A stretch of DNA of 64,000 nt from Paraphysomonas bandaiensis (GCA_965644295.1 CBFFRP010000164.1:119742-183741); one strand, 5' to 3'; shown: positions 35,607-48,092, counted from the stretch's first letter. Numbers and translations are program-made. The notes: generated from the sequence alone by a model not told the origin.

Positions 35607-37639
35607 ATGGAGCAAACCCTTCTTGATAGAGATAGTCGACCTAATGAGGATGAAGAGAGTGAGGAAGAGGACCTCAGTAGCGAGGAAGATGAGGACGGAA
35701 ACTTTATGCGACGACGCACATTTCCACGCACCTTAACTGACCCTCTAGCACACGTTATTGACTATGTGACAGGTTATTCATTTCATATCAGTTCCATTAT
35801 ATGATACTTGAGTAACATGTATGACTCTGGTGTAGATACTGATGGTGAGTGGACCCGACAACTGCTTGAGAACTATGGAAGACTAGACGACAAGGGTCAC
35901 GACGGAGATGTTCCTGAACAGCCCGCGTTTGCGAAAGATGTGACGTTCTGGGTAATGGTTGCGTTTTCGCTCGTCATGGGGGTAGTTCTGGGCTTGTCGG
36001 GTCTAGTTTTTATGAACATTATTGATGAGGTAGAAGCGAAATATTTTCTTACTTGGCATTATGATCTGTTGATTCTGAAGGTCCCGGAGAAATGGGTGCG
36101 CGCTGATGATTTTGAAGATCCTGATGATGGCGATTATTATAGCGGCAAGGTTCATACGTCTGCTATATGCCAGATAATTTTGTAACTTGAGGGGCAGAAA
36201 TACTGGATCCTGGTGACCACTGGTGCTGGATTTGCTGTTGGTGTAATTCGTTACTTTATGAAATATCCCGACGACCTCCCTGGCTTTTTCAAGGAAGTCA
36301 ACTCGTGTCACGTAGACCCCACATGGGCACCACACACTGTACTTCTCTCGGCCATCTCCATTGCCGGCGGAGCCAACCTGGGACCGGAGCAGGCCATGGT
36401 ATACCTGTCTTTCCTGGAATATGCCCGCTTTTTATGCAACTTTTTTCACTCTCTGCTATTTACCTTGTATGCATACAGGGAAATCTTGGCGGGGGCCTGG
36501 CGACTATCATCAATGACTACATGAAGTTCGAAGAAAAAGACAATCAGAATCTAATGGTGTTGACGGGCATGTCTGGAGCTATGGGTGCTCTCTTTCCCAC
36601 CCCAGTTCTTGGCGTTTTGATGATTCATGAACTTGGTGACCCACCAAAGTGGGTACCACGTTCGTATTAATAGCTGGCGTGCATGTTTTTTGTACATTAT
36701 AGCTTCTGTTAATATATGCGATTAATACGAAATGCTTTGCAGATCCTTCATGGAAGCTACTCTGCTTATGTCTGTTTCGGCTATCCTATCTTTTATTATG
36801 TTCTACCAGCTTGAAGATGAGACCTGGCTAGAGCGCCTCACACCGAACTACACCTTGTCTATGAACTGGGAGTTTGAAATGTGGCACTGTGGTTCTGCTG
36901 TAGTAATTGGACTGGTGGCGTCCGGCAGTTCTTTGTGCATCCTTATCGCTGTTGGTATCGTTAAGCAGATTTTGATGCGTATACAGGAACGTTGTGATTC
37001 AACAAAATTTATTAACGGCATGATTTTTGTGTCAACTCTAGGAGGATTTGTTATTGGTATGCGGCATTTTAAAGCTGTAGTATTAAGTGTTTCATGTCCT
37101 TTCTCACAGGTATTATCGGATACTGTCTTCCCCTCAGTTTGGGAAATGGTCATATGTCAACGACTTCCATCATTCGGAATGTAAACAACTACTCTACTAA
37201 CCTTCTTTTATCTACGGCATTCGCCCGGACATTCACACTTGCTATAAGCATGAACTGCGGTTTCATTGGCGGTTTTGTATTTCCTGTTTTGGCAATTGGT
37301 GTAATCGCTGGAGTAATAGCCCACCAGCAGTACGAGGAACTGCCACTGGGCATGTCTGTGGCATGTTTTCTTGCAGCAATGCCCAGTGGCATTTGCCCCA
37401 TGCCCTTCACTTTATTGGGAATTGCGTGCTTCATGTTCTTTCTTGGTCTGCAGCAGACTGTTCCAGTGTTCATCGCTTGTGTTACTGCGTATTTGATGTT
37501 CACAGGAATTGGAGTAATGGGGATTCTACAAGACCGTGCGAAGAAATCTGAACGTAAAAAGAAAAAGGCTAAGGCCAAGAAGCAAATGAATGAAAATCTG
37601 GAAGCGTACAAACAGAAGAAGACCAACAGATTTGAGTAG
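35607..37639 (+). CDS. Atypical CLC-family chloride channel/transporter
   Basis: Six exons (35607-35772, 35836-36149, 36192-36398, 36479-36648, 36743-37056, 37110-37639) give 566 residues; introns are 42-94 nt. The N terminus is acidic (EDEESEEEDLSSEEDED). About ten or more hydrophobic segments follow. CLC landmarks are GGANLGPEQAMGNLGGG (equivalent to the G-x-E-G-P filter loop) and NCGFIGGFVFPVLAIG (the GGxFxPxLxxG motif). The C-terminal tail is Lys rich and there are no CBS domains. Aligned on G-P, the position of the gating glutamate is Leu, and the GSGIP loop is not recognisable. These changes suggest a channel-like or otherwise unusual CLC (inference). Chloride as substrate is assumed from the family. 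Confidence 0.82.
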
Positions 37640-39169
37640 AAGTAGCCGGGTTAGCACAAGAATCACAGTGTCCATTCGTATATCACGAAATCCTGATATT
37701 AATGGTTGCATTGTAACTGGGATGTAATTGCATTGTGCGTTTCAGTCAAGCCTTTATGCAGACATGTTCTAGATTAGCATTGCTCTTGGAAGAAATGTCT
37801 ATTAGTATCTTCGTCTGCTGGTGAGAAATTTATAATATATTAGGGACCTAAATTCTAATGTTAAGATAATTTCTCGTATTTACCTGTACCAATATTCGTA
37901 GTGTACATGCTGATACCTTACATATGAGTATTTAGTCTGATATGATGACTTCGTACAAGGAAAGCGAGAGGAACAATTCAGAAAGACTTCATAGTATTTA
38001 CCTCAACACTAAATGCCAAAGCATGATGGCATAGTCCACTTAAGTGTTCTATATCAAGTACTACAAGTGTAAATATTTGATGCTGATGAGAAGGAAGATA
38101 TATCTGATATCTGTGTCATTATTTTCCTTATATATTACAGTTTCAAGGCTTCATGTGATTATGCTTTCTAAGTGAATGTGATTGTATACTAGCTAGGCGC
38201 AGGGTGTATCAGTGTCTGACTGCACTGGTTGTGTGATGGCTAAGTTGTACCGTTGTGCTGAATTGAGGATATAGAGATAGATAGTGTACGTCGTGTACTG
38301 ATTGTGTGGTAGCTATACTGAGAGATGTGTTTGAGAGCAATAGAAGTTGTAGCTCTAAGGTATTTAAAAAATAATCATTACTTGAAGAATACAGAAGTAA
38401 TGTAGAGATTAACAGTATTACATGAACTATTGAGATTATAGGAATAACCACTGAAATAATATATTGACTGTGTGCAAAATTGTTTATATCTAAGATTTTA
38501 TGCAAACGATAGATATTTGAGATAAAATAATGAATTCGGCGAATGATAATGAATGGAAACCAAGATTGATTATAATTTATAATTCAAGCATTGAGTGTAC
38601 AGTATAGTATACATATATATTACGTTTAGTTAATTAAGTTTAAACCATCCAAATATGTCTAATCTTGATAGTGTACTCTGGTTGTGTGACGAGTATGTCG
38701 TATTGTTGTATTACTAGTGTATGCGCCTGCACAAAGTAGATGTCGTTGAAGTAATCCGAATTATTACATGGAATCGGATTGTAGCGATGACTAGAGGTAG
38801 GAGCAATATGATGCAGTGAGCGAAGTGGAATACAGTTAAAGCTGGGCGAGAAATATTGATGGCCTCATGTAGTTTGGCGTGTTTCTGCAGCGAATGGAAA
38901 GTTATGTGACGTGCGGTATATTAATGGTCGTGCTGAAAGACATAATAGTGTAGCTACGAGTAGGGCAATATCTGCTGGCAGCTACACTTATGTTGCTCAC
39001 GACGATCAATGGGTTGGCAGTGGTAGTATAATGGCAAAAATGTGGTAACTGGGAAGCAGAAACTTGCATATATTACATCCTATAAAAGTTTCAATATCAA
39101 TCAAATTAATATCATTTATTGTCTTTCTGTGTTGTAATAGAGCGACATTAACTTTAGTACTCATTTACT
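37640..39169. other. Intergenic region
   Basis: AT-rich, with GTGTA/TGTACT words scattered at 38190-38720. No gene is supportable. Confidence 0.35.
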
Positions 39170-39910
39170 AACCACCTCCCTCAACTAAGTCGGACACGCA
39201 CGTTATAGGAAGAGATTTTTTCAGAAAACTAATGTGAGCCGCAAACATATTGACAGAGAGGAGAACATTTTGCCCACTCATAGCCAAATACTTACGTAGT
39301 CGTCTTTAGGCTTTGACGAATATACAGACATCCGGGAATAGGCCCACCTCAAGGGCACCCAGGATCCAGGATATTGGGCTGCCTATACGGAAGTCAAGCA
39401 TCCAGGATGTTTACCTTAAAGACTCAAAAAACCTGAAGTTGGCAGATGTCAGGTATAGGGATCTATTTTTCGACCTAGTCAATTTGGTGGAATTTCCTAG
39501 TCACACCAAAATTGGAGTAAGAACCTAGTCAAAAGGTTGAAAAACCTAGTCATTAAATAATTAGATTTTTAACTTTACAATGACTAGGTTGACTAGGTGG
39601 AATAGGGTATTCACCTAGTCAAACGTGGGAGCATACTCTACAAATATTGCATGCATGCAATATGCAATGTGCATCATATGTCAGGTATATCAAATATCGA
39701 ATATCAACATTCTGCTTGCTTACTGCTTTTGCTTTGAGTGATAGAGCGAAAGTGGTTGCACGTTGCACCTTGGTTCTTGCGGTGACGCACAAGCAGATTT
39801 CGTAGCGCAAAATAGTATAGGATGTCAGAGTTAAGCACAAGTTAGTTAAATTGTTTTGATACATTATTTCTGATTTTTTAACGCCTATTGCAATTCAGAA
39901 GACCTTCACT
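39170..39910 (+). repeat. A/B dispersed repeat, copy 3 (split by insertion)
   Basis: The left half is 39170-39457 and the right half resumes at 39678. ATGTCAGGTATA occurs on both sides of a 220-bp insert (39446-39457 and 39678-39689). This is the same repeat position that is split in copy 2. Confidence 0.85.
39458..39677. mobile_element. 220-bp insertion with a CCTAGTCA array
   Basis: Flanked by a 12-bp target duplication. It contains CCTAGTCA five times in one orientation and twice inverted (TGACTAGG), plus a palindrome GCATGCATGC-like stretch near its right end. There is no coding capacity and the family is unknown. Confidence 0.65.
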
Positions 39911-40232
39911 ACTACTAAATGCCCGTAAGATCTCAATTTTCCTGCAATATAGTAAAATTCTCACGATTACAAAATATCTACTTATTGCACTTCGAAATCA
40001 AATATTTTATATACTTCATCATAAATATGATCAGATATCAGTAAGACTAGGCTTTGCTCAGTGCTTCGACAGTCATACGCCAGTATTCAACATTAGAGTG
40101 ACGCTCAATAACATAAAAAACATGTATATCATCTAAAAAGAGCGACCACTACTGTGATTAGAAGAAAACCATACTCATATTTCATATTATTACAAGTAAA
40201 CTAATCCTGGCGCACGTCTTCATATGAAATAA

Positions 40233-43200
40233 CTATGTACTTCTTCTTTTCATAACAACAGGAGCTTGTTCACGCCGGAGCCTTTTCTTCTTCTGTATAT
40301 AACGAAAGTAGAGCCAGTCCGCTATAAATAGTCTAAACCGAGTATATATTAAACAAATGAAACAAATAAAAATAGTAACCTTTGAGAATTCTTTTCTATG
40401 TACTCGCTTCTGAGCTTATCCACATAAGAAACGAAAAGTTGAGTGTGAACTACCACGTCTTGAAATTCCAAAATGGAGCGTTGGTGGTCGAGAAACCACT
40501 GTGGATAGAAATCAAAGTCACCTGTGGACGGATCATAGGTGCTACGAAAAAAATGTCAAATTAGAAAAGATATGTATGTAGGGTATACTACAACTAACCC
40601 GTATTTACGCCACCCATCTGCGACGAACAGATCGCCGCAGAACAACTGGTTGTGTTGCTCAATGGCTTCCCGCACCTCTTTCAGCAAAGTTTTCTCCGCA
40701 TCAGTGATGTCAGTCAGAAACGTAGCCAGCTGAAGGTTACTTCTGTCGTCCGGTAAACGAGATGAAAGTTCCTTGGCGGCGTTATTGAGAGTTGCTCTCA
40801 ACTCTTGGTCAAGTGGCATCATCACCTTTATGTCAGGCATAGTTAATGCCTTGTCGAATTTCGAACGTGTTTCGTTCGAATCCAAAATTCTATCCAGATT
40901 AAGAACCGCAGCTGAAGTTGCTATACTGGACAAATCGAATTCACAGCATGTCCCTACGACAAAGGGAACAGGAGCTTGAAGGATTTCAACAGCATTTGCT
41001 GGCACCAGCGGAATGAAAACCCCTTGCCACTGGAATGGTTCCAGGTACCCAATGACAGCGGTTGTCACTGCAGACACCATGCTGGCATTTGATCCGAATA
41101 CTATTAGTGACTTCTCAAGAACAAGTAGGTTTAGTACGCTGATGATAATAGAAGGGTTTACAATAGATAGCACCACAGCACTTGCCCATTCCTGTACACA
41201 AAACGATTTAATAATAGCAATACAATATCAGGTAAATACCTCCATGGTAACAGGTTGTGCAGGCAGAATAATTTTTTGATCAATATACGAAGGAAACGAA
41301 AGTCTGATCTCATTGGTATTCACAATACTAGGAGTCATTGGGTGCCGCTGAACGTATTCCAGAAATTTTCCGCGAAGCTCTCTGTGCTCTTGAGTAAAAG
41401 ACTCACCCCCAACACCATAATCTGGCCCTTGGGAGAGTTCCAACAAAGACACTGTCGTTGTGCTAGATGACTGACGTTGCAAACATTTCCCATCTCCTTC
41501 CTCGGTCACTGTTGAAAGAGTGTTCCCACGTCCTTCTGTGTCCATCGAAGACAAACCTTTGGCCAATCCATCACAGTTTAGTCGGGAATCGATATAGTCC
41601 TCTGCCCATAAAACAGCGTTGCATTGCTTTTTCTCTCGCCTGGATATTTCCTCCAATATCTGTATATTTTGTTATCAGAAAAATACATTACCTGCAGAGG
41701 GCTGTGATACCTGAAAGAGTGCAGAATGCATAGGCTGTGCACTTAGAATACAGTACGCACGTTGGGTTACCACATACTGAACGGCAGGTTTGCGATGCCG
41801 CTTTTGAGGCTTTACAGGAGTAGCTCGTGCATGACTTGCAGAGTTCGAATTAGGCAGTGATGTATCTGATTCATTACCGCTGTCGTCATGTAGATTATCA
41901 AACACATCTCCAAGACATTCCAGTGCCTTCTGCGACGCCTTCTGCGAACTGCTGGTGAGCCACGGGGGTCTGTCAGAACCACTACGGGGTCGCTCGGGAG
42001 TACTGTACCCTGTTGCATTTCGAGGAGAATGGTGTGTTCCTTTGTTCAGCCTCGATTTCACTGTGTTTTTAAGCTTCGATAGAGAAGCCCCAATCTTGGC
42101 ACTCTTCGTATGTTCCATTGCGCCTTGTCTTCCGTGCGAGGAAGAGTCCTCTGTGCTCGTGGTGCCACTAGGAACCGGTTTCACTGAAACATACCCCACA
42201 ACCATACCAGCCTTGTTTGTTATTTCGCGCCGATACATGGCGTGACTCTTGCGCACGGCATACCGCATAAAGCGCTTCACTACGTACGCACAACGTTCCA
42301 GTCGCTCCAAGTATGCTAGAGCTGCAATCGTCTTTGCGTGGCGTTTGTTATGCAATGGTACTGCATCTGTCACTACTAGGCAACAAGCATACGTGGGGGT
42401 ACCAAATGAATCTGAAAATTGAAGCACTGTATATTGATCCCGCCGCTGCTTGCATAATATTTCGGCATATCGCTTCGAATCTGTCATATGCAAGAATACA
42501 CCACTTGGGAACGCAAAATCAGATATACACTCAATGAATGGTTGGTTCTGCTTCGGAAAGTTATCCAATATAGCAGCTGGTTGAATTGATCCCATTTCAG
42601 GTTTATCTTCTCCTGTAAGCACTTTCCGTTTTACCCCAACCACGCAGAACTCCAGAAAGTTACAATTCACATCAGATTCTTGCAGTGGCTGGTTGATACT
42701 AAGTCTCATCGAATTGATTGCTATATCGATGCTCTGTCTATGAGGACCTCTGTAAATGTCATACGCTGGAGGAAGAAAGCTACGTCGAGACCCGTCCTTA
42801 TCTGCCCAGTCAAGGGAAAAACGATTGGCCAGAGAAAACCGGCTTGTTCCAACAGTTCGACGCGTCATCCTGCGAGTAGCTTGTGTCGATAACAACGAAT
42901 TGTCGCCAAACGATGGACGCCTTTTTGACGATCGTCGCCTATGGGCGCCATTCTCTTCTGCTATTCGTTGCGGATTTTGTGAAAACGAAGAATCGATCTC
43001 GCCATTGATCTCCAAATACAGGTTAACATCACCAATTCTTTGAATATCCTGTGAACTTTTAGCAGTGTCAAGAAGTACTTTATTTTGTTTCTCAAGTTCA
43101 AGAATTCTTTCATTCAAAGTATCGCTATTTAACTGGCCTAAACATTTTCTAATCTTGAGATTTTGCATCTCCAGAGCACATATACGTGACAGCAGTGCTT

Positions 43201-43330
43201 CTGTACTCTTCTCTTCTCCAGAAGATTCAGATTGATGATAAGCATCTGTTTCATAATTCGATTCCGAAGAAATATTTACCTCAGAAGCACTCATTCTATT
43301 GGTGGATGTTTCCCTGAAGCGGATGAGCAC
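40233..43330 (-). CDS. DENN-domain protein (Rab GEF-like)
   Basis: Five exons (43330-41711, 41659-41240, 41191-40599, 40541-40380, 40332-40233) give 964 residues; introns are 47-57 nt. Residues ~30-100 form a coiled coil (ALLSRICALEMQNLKIRK). The uDENN part starts near ISDFAFPSGVFLHM. The cDENN core carries EKSLIVFGSNASMVSAVTTA and GYLEPFQWQGVFIPLVPANA, followed by APVPFVVG. The dDENN part is helical (LDQELRATLNNAAKELSSRL). A basic Ser-rich insert (~420-520) and a basic C-terminal tail complete it. DENN proteins exchange GDP for GTP on Rab GTPases in membrane traffic; the Rab partner cannot be told. A second Met 12 codons in (MSASEV) may be the true start. Confidence 0.85.
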
Positions 43331-43841
43331 CTCAACAGCTTACCACCCCTTATAGACCAGCCTTACTCATCAAACAAACAGGAAATGTATACAAGTCAAT
43401 GTATTGATATGATCCAAATTATAGACAGGACTGTAATCTCGGGTTGCGCTGTCAGCAGAATGATGACAGTTGTATTATATAAGGGGGATAACTGCAGCGA
43501 CTCTATACTATCCACTCCACTGGAATATTTATTGAAGATGGTGTATGTAAAAATACAGACATAGCATACACCAGTAAGTGCATACTACGTACGAGTAGTA
43601 CCATATCCATATAGCGTATGTATTCTTGTGTGGGAACGTATTCTGTATTCCTTTATATTCAGTTTGTCGTTTCTTTCCTTCAAAGTCGACCAATGAACAG
43701 TTATTTATATTCCAACAAGTCATTAAATATCCCCTCAATGAGAATCGACTGCATTGTATTGTGTTGATTGCATTTCTTGTATTTTAGTACATTCTGAATC
43801 CTGTACTTTGATTGAGCTTGATATATTATTTAATTCTGGTT
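43331..43841. other. Divergent intergenic region (43330/43842)
   Basis: 510 bp between DENN and ZSWIM2-like starts. A short inverted motif ACTACGTACGAGTAGT lies near 43586. No other element is supported. Confidence 0.3.
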
Positions 43842-45927
43842 ATGAGTCGAGCGTCTCTGCTCAATCAGAGTGAAATAGAATCTGCGGCTTGGAGCAATGC
43901 ACGCGAAGAGCTTGATAATAATTCCTTCTATCTTTTGCAACGAACTGGTCCCACTGTATTCAAGTTATTGGAATCGGATGAAGTGTACCGTGTTGTTATC
44001 GGCAGTCCTCATACATGTTCATGCAAAGCTAAAACTATATGCATGCACATCTTATTCGTCATTTTGAAAGTACTACGGGTACCAGAAACGAATGCATTAT
44101 GTAAGAAAATAAATCTTACTGACGCAGAAATCGATATCGTACTATCTGGTAATTTTGGTGAGCGGGTACGTGCCCCTCGTGTCAAGAAAGAGAGGAAAGT
44201 GAAGCCGAAACCTGGAATAACTGAAACTCCAGGTGATGACTTCGTTGAGAGACAACCTATGGATGATGCGAGTCCGGATGTATGCCCTATTTGCCAAGAT
44301 GATATGACCAAAGATGATGCACTGACATGGTGTCGGAAGGGCTGTGGCAACAACATTCACGCAAAATGTATTCAGTATTGAATTTGCTAAAATTACGATC
44401 TGATAATGTGTGGTAGGTATGAAGCTATACGTACAGTACAAGAAATCTTCATCCACGGAGATACCGTGTCCTCTTTGTAGGGAGGACTGGGGCCCAGGTG
44501 CTCTTCAGGTGCTGGCTGAGGACTGCAGGGGGAAGTCGTCATTGAGACAGTCGTGTGCGACCGTGATATGTACGTCTTGTACATTTCAGATACGTGGTGA
44601 GTTTTTTCGATGCTTGGAGTGCTCGATTTCTCGCGGTAGACAACGCAAAGAGCGAGTGGCTGGTTCAGATGACACTTCTCCTCTTCCTCCCCTCACACCT
44701 GTGGATTTTTGTCAACGGTGCTTCAATAACTTAAGTCGGGAACATTCTAAACATCATTTTGTCTCCTCCTCTAGCTCAGCCATGTACTCAGAATTTATAT
44801 GGACAACTGCCAAAAACCCCCGGTCTCCTCAGACCCTTCTTGATATACAGCAGCTGCGTGCTCTGCAGAATCGAGATTTAGGAGACGATGACTATGATTT
44901 TCTACTTAGCCTTGACAGACCGACGGTCCCACCTTTGCAGCGTACGCTACTAGACGCTCTTCCTCTGGTATCAACAGAAGATATTACACCCAATGACTAT
45001 GAAGGGCAATGCTGGTGCTCTTCACGAGAAGGATCAGGCGAAATGCGTAAGCTACCTTGCAGGCACAATGTGCATGGAGCATGTTTATCGGTGCTATTGG
45101 ATGAGGCCCTGGACGAGGGATGCTTCAAGTTAGATGATATCAAATGTAGACGTATTAGCTGTGGGCAACGTGTTTTCGGTGCTCTGAGTAGACGGCGGCG
45201 ACGTCGAAAGCCATTAGAAGAGGTAAATACGAATGATAAGGGGCAGTCCAGTTCCCCAAATCCCCAGCAAGGTATCGCTGTGCTGGGTGTCTGCGGTCTG
45301 GGTGTTGGTGGAAGAGGATCTGTCCCGGTTGAACCGCAACCGAATGTGTCTCGTAGCTCTGCTTCAGTGTCCAGGCGAGCAGCTAGAACTTCTCGGCAGT
45401 CAACACACCGGCTACTTCCTTCTGCCCGTCGTGGTCTCGTGCTCTCTGGCAGTGGTAGGGTACAGCAGGGGACACAGGGTGGCGAGCTGGACATACGCCG
45501 GACCAACAGCTTCTGTGGGGATGATGGGAGGAGTATCAGCAGGGGACATAGTCCTGCCCGTAGTCAGTCAGCTTCTCGGGTCACGACACAGAGTCAGCAG
45601 CAGATAGCATTTGGTTCTTCATCATACGGCTCCTCATCAGTGTCGAGGTCCCCTTCTGCACCTGAGGAAGGGTCTATGCAAGGACTGTGCGTACAGCATA
45701 GAGGCCTAGGGGGATTTTCTGAAAGTGAGGAAAAATATTCCAGAGGGATATCAGTAGGTCTGGTTGATAGGTTTAGCGAAGGTGCGTCCAATGGCGGTCG
45801 AGGTCGGCCTCCACTCCGCCCAGTGCCAAGAAGGGTGAGAGGTGCTAGTGGGAGACTCTCGTCTGGGGGGACTGTTCCGGCTGGAGATCTTGGAGCTTGT
45901 TTAAACATTCGACATAGTGAAGTATAG
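43842..45927 (+). CDS. ZSWIM2-like E3 ubiquitin ligase (SWIM-RING-ZZ-RING)
   Basis: Two exons (43842-44367, 44417-45927; 49-nt intron) give 678 residues. Order: SWIM finger (CSCKAKTICMH, ~65-75); RING 1 (CPICQDDM ... GCGNNIHAKC, closed after the splice by CPLCREDW); ZZ finger (CTSCTF ... CLEC ... CQRCFNNLSREHSKHH); and a second RING-like finger (CWCSSREGSG ... CRHNVHGAC). The RING cysteine at the splice is split between exons and gives IHAKCMKLY, as in ZSWIM2. The C-terminal ~270 residues are Ser/Arg/Gly rich and disordered. ZSWIM2 is a ubiquitin ligase in animals, and the ligase role is inferred from the domain set. Confidence 0.9.
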
Positions 45928-46160
45928 CTCACCTATGAATAGTGTTTTAGGGATATACTTGACTGCTTTATATGTAGCTGTAGTGGATCGAGTCATATAT
46001 TTCTAGATCAGATGTAATTAATGTATATTTGTTATGTGTAGAGGTGATGTATCTACTACCTCGGGTAACCCTTATCTTCCCCTTAGCAATAATAATATGA
46101 TGTAGGATTCATCCTCTGACTGCAACTAATAAATGCCTGCTTATTTAGCAATAGGCGTTA

Positions 46161-46199
46161 TATAGGAATGTCTGATTATTAAATGAGAACGGTTGTGCT
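46161..46199 (-). mobile_element. 39-bp 3' relic of non-LTR-like element
   Basis: Flanked by a 10-bp duplication ATAGGCGTTA (46151-46160 and 46200-46209). Its sequence repeats the terminal ~35 bp of the nested element at 32371 (ACCGTTCTCAT, then AATAATCAGACATT, on the minus strand). The host sequence looks like a worn A/B repeat tail (GCAATAGGCGTTA). Confidence 0.75.
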
Positions 46200-46351
46200 A
46201 TAGGCGTTAAAGAGTCAGAACCAGATTAGTAGCTACATGGACAAACTAGTCAAGCTAGATAAGCATCTACCATTTACTAATTATAATTTATAACGTGTGG
46301 TAGACATGTATGCCGCAGTGCGCATATAAACCATGGCTAGTAGGAACAGGA

Positions 46352-47121
46352 TAGGGAACAATATATTGCAATACTATTGTTAGGTAGCGTTTCATCAATA
46401 GTATTGATGGAGTTTTTAAACCGGCCCTACAATACTATTTCAATATATTGCAATATATTAGTATGACTAATCAGTAAGTAAACACATCCGTAGTTTCCAT
46501 TTTTAGTACTTGCCATTTTAAGATCTCAGGTCACTTTGATAATCAAACCCACTACTCTTAACTAATTAAAAGTTTCCTCATACTCATTCTCTGAGCCATC
46601 ATCGCTCGGTGACATCATCATCATCATATTCATTCAATATTGATTGAAATATGCTTGCATCTGGCCACAACTGTCGGTTAGCTTTCAGAAACAACAGCAT
46701 ATTAAGATATTAAGTGTAGTAGGATGCATACGTTTGCGCACCACTGATATAATCAGTTTTGCTGCGCTGAACAGGCGTTCACATGTATTGGAAGTACATA
46801 CTACATGACTCGTGCACCTGTACTTAGATATTTCAACTTTTCATATCACAACGTATTAGTAGGAACTAATATGTTGTGATATGTAATACTACTTTTAGAT
46901 ACTTACAGAGCGTCCCATCAATAATATTAACCGGCCCAACAATACTATTGCATATTGCAATATATCGACAATATATTGTAATAATTAAATAGCAATTAAA
47001 CAAGTTGGTAGATACCATTCTTAGTAGTAGTCATTAAGATCACATGATACCCAAACCCACTATGCTAGCATGCAAAACGCAAAAACTATTTGCGTTCTGC
47101 AATACAATATATTGTTCCCTA
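46352..47121. mobile_element. Possible DNA transposon with TIRs, 770 bp
   Basis: The left end TAGGGAACAATATATTG (46352-46368) is the exact reverse complement of the right end (47105-47121). Inside, two diverged direct copies share ATCAATA..ATTG and ACCGGCCC words (46385-46560 and 46918-47070). A hairpin lies between them: 19-nt arms with one mismatch (46842-46860 and 46865-46883) and a 4-nt loop. No target duplication was seen, and there is no transposase. Confidence 0.5.
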
Positions 47122-48000
47122 GCATTCCAGTCTGCTCTACCAAGCTGCTTGGTGTAATAAACTTATTAAGTATCAAAAAATCAAAATTTAAAATATGAAC
47201 GTTCAGGAATACATTCTTACTTCAGGGAACTTATAAGAGACCATTCTGTAGTAAAATTGGGTCCCCAAGTCGCGTCAATTCGATTATCATAATATAGCTC
47301 TCAACAGCCGTTTTCGATGATATATATACTAAACTCTAGATAAAATGTTGGCCTAAAACGAGAGTGATGTGCATTGACATAAAAATTCAGTGTAGCACGC
47401 ATCTATAGTTTGATGAAATCATTACAAATGCAGGCAATACACAACATCTAATGTATCATAATCACTTGGTCCGTGTCTGTGTATCTCTTTAATCGCACAC
47501 GTTGCTGCCATCTCACAGTTACAAGTTTTCACATTACTACCAAAATGCAATACGAATTTCAGCTGACCTTCAAGAAAGTTTCTCATCAGCAGATAGTGTG
47601 GATGGAGAGAGTAGGATGTCGTCATAAAACATGTTTGTTTACTGCTGTTACATGCGCATGACATTGATCCCAATTTTCGAAGATATCAGTTGAAAAAGAA
47701 CATCCTGTGAACAAAGAAGTTGTCGTGTGTCGTGTAGATCTTTCACTCCCTACAAGCCAATGCCAATTCTATATCAGAGAAGATCAAGGACAGAGAAAAT
47801 CACCCATCGCCTCTGTTGGTACTACATCAGCTGGTTCATCATCTTATATTCCAAGTACAACTTCTATCACAAGCACACCATAAAAAATATGACTGTAGTT
47901 TTCAACACATTCTTCTATTATGTCTGGACAGCAGTATCCACTTTACACAAAAATGACTCAAACATATCTTCGTATACCATGGTATACCCAAACTATTCGA

Positions 48001-48020
48001 TTAGGGTTAGGGTTAGGGTT
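48001..48020. repeat. Interstitial telomere-like TTAGGG tract
   Basis: Three and a third units of TTAGGG in a 51-bp insertion that breaks the left arm of the palindrome. Confidence 0.85.
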
Positions 48021-48092
48021 TGGTATATAGCAGCATACTGTAATGTCTAAATATCGTGTCTTGTACATAATGTGGATTCAGCAAAAAAAGAA

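Larger units (their letters stand above)
45928..47920. other. Intergenic region with repeat relics
   Basis: Contains a worn A/B tail with a 39-bp insertion and a 770-bp inverted-terminal-repeat element, both listed separately. At 47422-47673 a minus-strand frame of 83 codons is Cys-rich but matches no finger pattern, so it is not called. Confidence 0.45.

Noticed and set aside
44997-45932. Minus-strand frames of 169 and 112 codons
   Set aside because: Antisense to the low-complexity C-terminal half of the ZSWIM2-like gene.
47422-47673. Cys-rich 83-codon minus-strand frame as a zinc finger
   Set aside because: Cysteine and histidine spacing does not fit SWIM, RING or C2H2 patterns.
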